This document shows positions 1 through 5,903 of a stretch of DNA of 16,514 nucleotides, one piece after another. This DNA is from Acidobacteriota bacterium (GTDB taxonomy: Bacteria > Acidobacteriota > Blastocatellia > Pyrinomonadales > Pyrinomonadaceae), in NCBI GenBank assembly GCA_024640445.1, contig JAHEEZ010000062.1:1-16514 (forward strand), in the 5' to 3' direction. The notes under the pieces were generated by a model. It did no database searches. It was given only the letters and a program-made list of their open reading frames with translations, and was not told the DNA's origin. How positions within the stretch are numbered: the stretch's first letter is position 1; every line of letters begins with the position of its first letter. Both the position numbers and the translations under genes were made by a program.

Positions 1-119
1 ACCTGAGCTTCCCCGTCCACAAATACCGGACCGGCCTTGCCGGCCTGTTGGGCTAACGAAAGGGTATTTGTAGAGAATACGAGGGCAAAAAGAACGACTG
101 CGGTCCTGAGTTTCTTCAT
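1..119 (-). CDS. Exported protein, N-terminal fragment (runs off left edge)
   Basis: This is the start of a minus-strand gene cut by the window edge. The ATG is the complement of 117-119 and 39 codons are visible. The product begins MKKLRTAVVLFALVFS, a positively charged n-region and hydrophobic core, followed by an S-L-A cleavage site before QQAGKAG, so it is most likely a Sec-exported periplasmic, outer-membrane or lipid-free secreted protein. The remaining visible residues (PVFVDGEAQ) are too few to place it in a family. A TATAAA hexamer lies on the minus strand nine bases before the ATG, with only a weak purine stretch between them, so a short-leader transcript is possible. The next gene, at 650, points the other way across a 530-bp gap. 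The function is unknown. Confidence 0.7.
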   Translation of the reverse strand, partial: MKKLRTAVVLFALVFSTNTLSLAQQAGKAGPVFVDGEAQ

Positions 120-550
120 ATTCCGTCTTTTATAACACAACTCATTGTCCCCGGTAGTCCTTTCAGGCTCGAGACTATCCATACGTCTGGTTAAAGTGTG
201 TTCGTCCTGCCAGCGGGAAATGCATCCTGGGCATATATTGGACGGACGGGCCTTCAATGGAGGATCCGTTTCACCGATCCGCCTCGCGAAAGCAGAACCG
301 AGCCCGATCGTTACCGGCAAGACTAATGGTGCGACGGTCCCCGTGACCCGATGGACACTCATAGTCAAAGCTGTCTTCTGAGATCTGCCCCGGACGGTTC
401 TGGTTGATCGAAGCCGATTCCGTACAAGGGTCCGGCTTTGGCCATTCTCCCGTCAGGATTTTAGCGGCACCTGTGGCAATTTTCCGTTCTCCCGCTAAAT
501 ATCACCCACTTTTTGTCTCACTAAACCCTCCAGAACATAGCGTTTCCGCT
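120..550. other. Intergenic region between divergent genes, nothing recognised
   Basis: This is the upstream part of the gap between the divergent genes at 119 (minus) and 650 (plus). A 78-codon open frame exists at 145-381, but its translation has no family resemblance, signal peptide or ribosome-binding site and is rich in residues typical of chance reading. I see no RNA gene or repeat here. Recognisable regulatory sequence starts only at 551. Confidence 0.5.
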
Positions 551-566
551 TGGAACGGCCCTTGCA
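551..566 (+). promoter_or_regulatory. Candidate sigma-54 (RpoN) -24/-12 promoter
   Basis: The sequence TGGAACGGCCCTTGCA carries GG (552-553) and GC (564-565) separated by exactly ten bases. It matches the RpoN consensus TGGCACG-N4-TTGCW at all but one core position (A for C in the -24 element). Transcription would start near 577, leaving a leader of about 73 nt before the ATG at 650. If real, an enhancer-binding activator is required; no upstream activator site was identified. Confidence 0.6.
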
Positions 567-583
567 CGCGATACTAGGATCAG

Positions 584-608
584 GCCCCGGGGCTTACCCC
601 TTCGGGGT
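584..608 (+). promoter_or_regulatory. Structured 5' leader with alternative hairpins
   Basis: Four alternating C and G runs lie in the predicted leader: CCCC 585-588, GGGG 589-592, CCCC 597-600 and GGGG 604-607. Either GGGG-CTTA-CCCC or ACCCC-TTC-GGGGT (596-608) can form, but not both. The structure lies downstream of the predicted sigma-54 start and upstream of the Shine-Dalgarno sequence at 635-643. Its position suggests an mRNA stability or attenuation element, but no known riboswitch class is recognised. Confidence 0.35.
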
Positions 609-649
609 GCACAGCGGTTTCTTTGGCAAAATTTAGAAAGGAGTTTGAT

Positions 650-1783
650 ATGGAAATGAGAGTTAGACCACTAAGTTCGATCATCAGCGTTCTGATCATC
701 ACCGGACTCGCGATCATGATCCCGCTCTTGTCGGCACAACAGGTAAGTGGTCAGACCAGCCTTATTAAGAAAACATTAAAGAAGGTGGATGATCAGGTGG
801 AGAAGGCGACTCCGGCGGCGGAGGATGGTTCGCAGGCTTCGGTACTGTCTCCTGCAGTGGAGCCTGAAGACCGGCAGGGCCAGGCGGGCAGGCTTGTCTT
901 CTCAAAACAGCCGATTGACCCAAACAATCCGGCCGGCCTTACCAGTTCATTCAACGCAGGCGACCACATCTATGCGGCCCTGATACTGAACAAATCCTTC
1001 AGAGAGTTCGTGTCCGACCAGAACATCCGGGACTCACGCAAGGGCTATTCAGTAACCCGGCCCGGTTTTGAGGTCGATTTCCTCATCGACGACACGTGGA
1101 GTTTTGACGGGAGAACGAAGTTCGTCTTTCAATTGGACAAGAAAGAAGGGGCAATGGACTTTGTCCCTGCCGAAAACTACTTCATCTTCGACATATCGCC
1201 CGAGCCGGCAAAGGCAAGGACATATGAATACAAGGAAATGTATTTCCCGCTGTTGTCGGCGACCGGCCGTAAGAGCAACCGGGCAAAGGCGGGCGCCCAG
1301 TTCTATTCCTTCCAGCTTGGCAGACTTGGACCCGGGCCACATACGGTTTCTGTTCAGTTGACGGGATCGGAATCTATAAAAGGAGAATTCACGATAACCG
1401 GTTCGAACTACGCATTCTACACGCAACTGGCGGACAATCTGGATTCGGTCTCTTCCGGGAATACGGGAATGCCGAAATCGGAATGGAACAATCCGACACT
1501 CGCCCGGTCTGTCGGGACCGCATACAGGAAACAGGGCGGAGAACGCGTTCTGCGAACGGTACTCATCAGCCCAAGCTGGTTCATACAGAAGAACTCGCTC
1601 GGGATCATCATCCATCGCGGTCTGTTTGCCTCAATCGCTACCAAGGCCCCTGACGGCAAGTGTTATGTACAAAACGAGTACTTCAAGCAGCTGTATCGCG
1701 GAAGCGGAAGGTACGGACCGACCGCTCAGGACGGTCGAAGCGAAACGCGGCAGGTAATACCCTGCGAGAACGTAAATAAGTGA
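650..1783 (+). CDS. Exported protein of unknown function
   Basis: The protein has 377 residues. I chose ATG 650 because AGAAAGGAG (635-643) sits six bases upstream; an in-frame TTG at 623 has no such site. Residues 1-29 form a signal peptide (basic MEMRVRPL, then a hydrophobic stretch ending near LLSAQQ). Residues 35-75 are charged and low-complexity (KKTLKKVDDQVEKA), consistent with a linker. The mature part looks like a beta-rich soluble domain, with aromatic-rich segments and a conserved-looking C-terminal block containing a WFIQKNSLG stretch, GKCY and IPCEN; the two cysteines there could pair. I recognise no catalytic motif or named family. It appears to be transcribed alone from a sigma-54-type promoter and is followed by a long non-coding stretch with a strong terminator at 1950. 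Being a real gene is near certain; the function is unknown. Confidence 0.85.
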   Translation: MEMRVRPLSSIISVLIITGLAIMIPLLSAQQVSGQTSLIKKTLKKVDDQVEKATPAAEDGSQASVLSPAVEPEDRQGQAGRLVFSKQPIDPNNPAGLTSSFNAGDHIYAALILNKSFREFVSDQNIRDSRKGYSVTRPGFEVDFLIDDTWSFDGRTKFVFQLDKKEGAMDFVPAENYFIFDISPEPAKARTYEYKEMYFPLLSATGRKSNRAKAGAQFYSFQLGRLGPGPHTVSVQLTGSESIKGEFTITGSNYAFYTQLADNLDSVSSGNTGMPKSEWNNPTLARSVGTAYRKQGGERVLRTVLISPSWFIQKNSLGIIIHRGLFASIATKAPDGKCYVQNEYFKQLYRGSGRYGPTAQDGRSETRQVIPCENVNK

Positions 1784-1807
1784 CAACAAGAGAGGCGACG
1801 GGCTACA

Positions 1808-1847
1808 ATCCGCTTCCGAAGATCGACTGAGCCATATCCCGCAAAAT
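1808..1847. repeat. Left copy of an inverted intergenic repeat
   Basis: ATCCGCTTC (1808-1816) and TCCCGCAAAAT (1837-1847) recur in the same order on the opposite strand at 2151-2159 and 2106-2116. The spacing between the two blocks is 20 bp here and 34 bp in the other copy, as expected for two diverged, oppositely oriented copies of one small repeat. Confidence 0.5.
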
Positions 1848-1883
1848 CGCGGTAAGAATGGCAGGTGAAAGCAAGGCGGAATG

Positions 1884-1933
1884 ACAGTCTTTTAACCAAT
1901 GGGTGGCAGCTTCGAGTCCTGCTCGAATCACCA
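1884..1933 (+). pseudogene. tRNA 3'-half relic (Lys-type UUU anticodon loop)
   Basis: From the anticodon loop CTTTTAA (1889-1895) to the CCA end (1931-1933), every spacing matches a standard tRNA. The order is a 3' anticodon strand CCAAT, a variable loop GGGTG, a T-arm GCAGC-TTCGAGT-CCTGC, a 7-nt acceptor strand TCGAATC, discriminator A and CCA. No matching 5' acceptor strand, D-arm or 5' anticodon strand is found upstream. The universal G53-C61 pair is C-C, and the anticodon stem barely pairs. A dead remnant or an integration-site (att) half is the likely explanation; coincidence is possible. Confidence 0.4.
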
Positions 1934-1949
1934 TCGCCTATAACACGTT

Positions 1950-1974
1950 AGCCCGGTCATATTGGCCGGGCTTT
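1950..1974 (+). terminator. Intrinsic terminator
   Basis: A ten-base-pair stem (1950-1959 with 1963-1972, one G-U wobble) closes a TAT loop and is followed by a short T run. It lies 17 nt after the CCA of the tRNA-like relic, a usual place for a tRNA terminator, and may also end the transcript of the gene at 650-1783. Confidence 0.7.
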
Positions 1975-2017
1975 ACCATCTGAACTCAGTCTTCCTGCCT
2001 GAAACGCATTGCAGAAC

Positions 2018-2089
2018 GAGTTCGGAGAGTTTGCCGAGTTCAGCGAGTTGGTCGTGTTTGGCCGATTTTCCGGGTTCAGCGAGTTTGCC
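2018..2089. repeat. Tandem array, four 18-bp units
   Basis: Four contiguous 18-bp units start at 2018, 2036, 2054 and 2072, with consensus GAGTTCAGCGAGTTTGCC. Each unit is itself two 9-bp halves beginning GAGTT. The third unit is the most diverged. The minus-strand translation gives an Asn/Ser/Leu-rich low-complexity string in an open frame without a credible start, so coding is unlikely. Confidence 0.7.
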
Positions 2090-2105
2090 TTCCCGTTGAG
2101 ATCGC

Positions 2106-2213
2106 ATTTTGCGGGAGATTCCAGAACGCAGCAGTACGCAAGGAGTCCGCGAAGCGGATAGCGGGATGGTGGCGCAACCATCGACAAACGGAGCCCGCGC
2201 TGACGCTCGGGCT
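2106..2213. repeat. Right inverted repeat copy with chain of hairpins
   Basis: ATTTTGCGGGA (2106-2116) and GAAGCGGAT (2151-2159) mirror the blocks at 1837-1847 and 1808-1816. Three hairpins then follow: TCCGC-gaa-GCGGA (2146-2158), GATGGT-ggcgca-ACCATC (2165-2182) and AGCCCGCGC-tgac-GCTCGGGCT (about 2192-2213, one mismatch). Serial hairpins of this kind are typical of REP/MITE-like intergenic elements. No coding content is supported. Confidence 0.5.
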
Positions 2214-2341
2214 ACTGACACGTTCGACTGCCTTCCTCGATTACAAACCACTTACCGTCATGCTCTAACTCGTCCAAGCACCTTGATAACCAACGGCTCC
2301 ACCGAGTTGATCCCGGATCATACTGTTTCAAGGTATCCGGT

Positions 2342-2370
2342 CTGACGTCCCATTGCGGACGGGTTATAAT
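2342..2370 (+). promoter_or_regulatory. Housekeeping-type promoter for a leaderless or near-leaderless mRNA
   Basis: A perfect -10 hexamer TATAAT (2365-2370) lies 17 bp after CTGACG (2342-2347; four of six match TTGACA). The ATG at 2380 begins only ten bases after the -10, so transcription would start within about four bases of, or exactly at, the start codon. The longer open frame from TTG 2353 would have to begin upstream of the -10 and is rejected as a start. Confidence 0.65.
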
Positions 2371-2379
2371 TGCCCCGGA

Positions 2380-3606
<1,227 letters not shown>

Positions 3607-3610
3607 AGAT

Positions 3611-3731
3611 CAACCACGAAGATACACAAATGAACACAAGGTGCAGAACGGTCGGCAATCGGTTCTGGTGAAGACCTCGCTGAAAAATCGCATCGCGGGC
3701 TTTGTGTTGCTTCGTGCACCTCAGTGGTTAA
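3611..3731. repeat. Imperfect palindromic intergenic repeat (MITE-like)
   Basis: The left arm, CAACCACGAAGATACACAAA (3611-3630), pairs with a right arm at 3701-3730. The matching blocks, in mirrored order, are AACCAC/GTGGTT, CGAAG/CTTCG and ACACAAA/TTTGTGT. About 70 bp of non-coding sequence lies between. It fills almost the whole gap between the two permease genes. Such AACCACGAAG-type palindromes recur in intergenic DNA of several environmental phyla; membership of that group is my inference. A transcript would fold into a long hairpin. Confidence 0.55.
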
Positions 3732-3749
3732 GAAATTTGTCCCTGGTCA

Positions 3750-5015
3750 ATGAAAATCCGATCCGATCTAAGAGAAAATCTGCTGATGGCGCTTGATACG
3801 CTGCGGCAGAACAAACTGCGCTCGGCGCTGACCATCCTCGGCGTCGCGATCGGCACGATGACCGTAATCGTCATCGCGGCATTCGTGTCGGGAATAGACG
3901 CGCGCGTTTCAAAAGAGATCGAAGCGTTCGGAACAAACACCATTTACGCTTTCAAGTTCGACCCCGGATTCAATTTCAATCCGACGATGGAGGAAAGGAC
4001 GCGGCCTCCTCTGACCGAAGAAGACGCGGACGCCATCCGGAACGATTGCGAAAACTGCATTTACGTTTCTCCTTTCATGTCCCCGGTCGATTACACCTCC
4101 GGGCCATTCGCGCCGCGGGTTATGGTGCGAAACAGGGACATTGAAATGTCCAACGCCACGGTCACCGGCTCGTCGTCTGATTATTTTCAAACTGGAATCA
4201 CCAATCTGTCCGAGGGACGCTTTTTTACAAGGGATGAAGAGGCGAGACGCGCAAAGGTCGCCGTCATCGGAATCGACGTCGCAAATACGCTGTTTCCCTA
4301 TTCCAACGCTCTTGACCAGACAATTCAGATCGAAGGACGCCACTATCGTGTCATCGGTGTACTCGAGAACAGGGAGATCTTCCTAGTAGGTGCGGATGAT
4401 CCGAACAATGAGAACAAGGCGATCTATTTGCCATTCAAGACCATTAAGCAGCTTTATCCTGCGAACGAAGACTGCTTTATCATGGCGACCGCAAAACCGG
4501 GCAAGGTCAATGAAGCTTTGGAAGAGATCAGGAGTATTCTCCGCTTGAGGAGGAAGGTGCCTTTCGGCAAGCCTGATACCTTTGGCGTACAGACATCGGA
4601 TCAGATCCTGGAACAGTTCGGCGCCATTACGGGCGGTATATTTCTACTGATGGTCGCGATCTCAAGTGTCGGTCTGCTGATCGGCGGCATCGGCGTGATG
4701 AACATCATGCTGGTTTCCGTCACCGAGCGCACAAAAGAGATCGGAGTGCGAAAGGCGATCGGCGCGCGCCGACTTGATATCATCACCCAGTTTCTTATCG
4801 AAGCGGTAACCTTGACCAGCTTCGGCGGAATTGTCGGTATCGTCTGCGGCGTCCTGCTCACGCTGCTGGTGCAGATGATCCTCCCCACTTACATCCCCAT
4901 ATGGGCACCCGTTGTCGGATTTGTCGTGTCAGTCGGTCTGGGCATCGTATTCGGCATCTGGCCCGCATGGAAAGCGGCAAGGCTGGACCCGATCGAGGCG
5001 CTCAGGTTCGAATAG
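3750..5015 (+). CDS. MacB/FtsX-type ABC transporter permease (paralogue)
   Basis: This 421-residue permease has the same architecture as its upstream neighbour: TM1 at about 25-47, an extracytoplasmic MacB_PCD-type domain (about 48-293), and TMs at about 295-320, 349-372 and 384-405. The conserved block IGGIGVMNIMLVSVTERTKE (311-330) leads into the coupling region VRKAIGARRLDI, and the protein ends WPAWKAARLDPIEALRFE. Three cysteines in the outer domain (100, 103, 242) are absent from the first permease and could form a disulfide. No Shine-Dalgarno sequence is evident before ATG 3750 and no promoter was found in the preceding repeat, so read-through from the upstream promoter is plausible. 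No ATP-binding subunit is adjacent. It probably partners with the gene at 2380; homodimers are equally possible. Confidence 0.9.
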   Translation: MKIRSDLRENLLMALDTLRQNKLRSALTILGVAIGTMTVIVIAAFVSGIDARVSKEIEAFGTNTIYAFKFDPGFNFNPTMEERTRPPLTEEDADAIRNDCENCIYVSPFMSPVDYTSGPFAPRVMVRNRDIEMSNATVTGSSSDYFQTGITNLSEGRFFTRDEEARRAKVAVIGIDVANTLFPYSNALDQTIQIEGRHYRVIGVLENREIFLVGADDPNNENKAIYLPFKTIKQLYPANEDCFIMATAKPGKVNEALEEIRSILRLRRKVPFGKPDTFGVQTSDQILEQFGAITGGIFLLMVAISSVGLLIGGIGVMNIMLVSVTERTKEIGVRKAIGARRLDIITQFLIEAVTLTSFGGIVGIVCGVLLTLLVQMILPTYIPIWAPVVGFVVSVGLGIVFGIWPAWKAARLDPIEALRFE

Positions 5016-5165
5016 CTCCGCCAGATCGAACACATTGCCGATTTCGCTCTCTCTTCCGTTTCTGGCACCCCGAAATCTGCCCGTCTGCGTAGATTTAACC
5101 TCTCCAACGCGAGTTTTCACCCGAACAGCAATGCGAAACGGACGCTTGACCCTGAAAAGTAGGTC

Positions 5166-5180
5166 GGTACGGCTCTTGCT
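5166..5180 (+). promoter_or_regulatory. Candidate sigma-54 (RpoN) -24/-12 promoter
   Basis: GGTACGGCTCTTGCT has GG (5166-5167) and GC (5178-5179) exactly ten bases apart and matches the RpoN consensus except for T in place of C after the GG. The start would be near 5191, giving a leader of about 50-65 nt before the HExxH gene. It is the second such promoter in the window. Confidence 0.5.
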
Positions 5181-5224
5181 CTTAAAGTGATTGTTTTGGT
5201 CATTGAGTTTCGGAGTGGATTTGA

Positions 5225-5235
5225 AAAGGAGGTGA
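5225..5235 (+). promoter_or_regulatory. Unusually complete Shine-Dalgarno sequence
   Basis: AAAGGAGGTGA is complementary over 11 nt to the usual 3' end of bacterial 16S rRNA. The nearest in-frame ATG (5258) is 25 nt after the GGAGG core, too far for normal initiation, whereas an in-frame ATT at 5240 is 7 nt away. An in-frame stop at 5222 limits any earlier start. Confidence 0.6.
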
Positions 5236-5239
5236 CGGG

Positions 5240-5761
5240 ATTAGGATAACAAGAAACATGAGAACGCTGAGTGCCGACGAACGGAGTATTGCGTCGTCCG
5301 TCTTCCAAACGAGTCTCCCAAGTTTTAACAGGATAATGATCACCGACGGACTGGGGTACGCCGACCGGCCGTACACCCTCGATCGGGGGTTCTTTTACGA
5401 GTTGAATCTCGGGCCGGAGGTTTATCCAAACGCGGTCGACAAGACAAAGAAATACGGTCTCGAAACCTATGACGTCTTGTTCATCCACGAAATGACCCAT
5501 GTTTGGCAATACTTCCACGGATACAACGTGATATTGAGCTCGATGTGGGCAAACTCGCTTGGTGACGGATATGAGTGCGAGCCGGGAAAGCCTTGGGATG
5601 CGTATAATGTGGAGCAGCAGGCCACCCTGGTCGAGAAATGGTATGAGAAGGGAATGGCAGCAGGCGATCCGCGTTACGTGTATATCACCAAGATCATTCG
5701 GCGGGGGGTAAGAGACCATCTCACCATTAATCTGACGTTCGACCTCCTTAAGAAACTGTAG
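5240..5761 (+). CDS. HExxH zinc-metallopeptidase-like protein (vgr-related type)
   Basis: This is a small cytoplasmic-looking protein of 167 residues from ATG 5258, or 173 if initiation is at ATT 5240, which fits the strong Shine-Dalgarno spacing. Numbering from the ATG, HEMTH (77-81) within FIHEMTHVWQYFHG is a zinc-binding HExxH motif. The downstream NVEQQA (E119) is a plausible third ligand or structural glutamate. The N-terminal RTLSADERSIASSVF, the HEMTHVWQ core and the EQQA block resemble, from memory, small proteins annotated as vgr-related or DUF4157-like, some of which sit near type VI secretion genes; no such genes are visible here. There is no signal peptide or TM. The gene is alone behind a sigma-54-type promoter and convergent with the formate dehydrogenase operon. 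Peptidase activity is unproven. Confidence 0.75.
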   Translation: MRITRNMRTLSADERSIASSVFQTSLPSFNRIMITDGLGYADRPYTLDRGFFYELNLGPEVYPNAVDKTKKYGLETYDVLFIHEMTHVWQYFHGYNVILSSMWANSLGDGYECEPGKPWDAYNVEQQATLVEKWYEKGMAAGDPRYVYITKIIRRGVRDHLTINLTFDLLKKL

Positions 5762-5903
5762 TCCCGGAGTGCCGGGCTGGTTCGATCAAACACTCGATTC
5801 AGGCGCATTTGAACCACTCTCAATTCCGTAGAATTTGCTCGACAGACATTCATTACTCGACCCGATAAGCCGCTCGCACGATCTGCCTGCGGAGCCAAGC
5901 ACC

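Noticed and set aside
145..381. 78-codon plus-strand open frame in the first intergenic region
   Set aside because: It has no ribosome-binding site, no recognisable family and an unnatural composition; probably chance.
2018..2089. CRISPR-like array
   Set aside because: The units are contiguous 18-mers without unique spacers, and no cas genes are nearby.
1957..2251. Minus-strand open frames of 76 and 92 codons over the tandem repeat
   Set aside because: The low-complexity Asn/Ser or Gly/Lys strings simply reflect the 18-bp repeats, and no start signal or upstream gene context is present.
2353..2379. Upstream TTG start for the first permease
   Set aside because: It lies before the -10 box of the only credible promoter, and the added residues precede the conserved family N-terminus.
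5063..5083. TGGCACCCCGAAATCTGCCC as a further sigma-54 promoter
   Set aside because: The GG and GC are not ten bases apart (the spacing is too long), and no gene starts at the right distance.
5763..5776. CCCGG-AGTG-CCGGG hairpin as a terminator between the convergent HExxH and formate dehydrogenase genes
   Set aside because: The stem has only five pairs and there is no T run on either strand.
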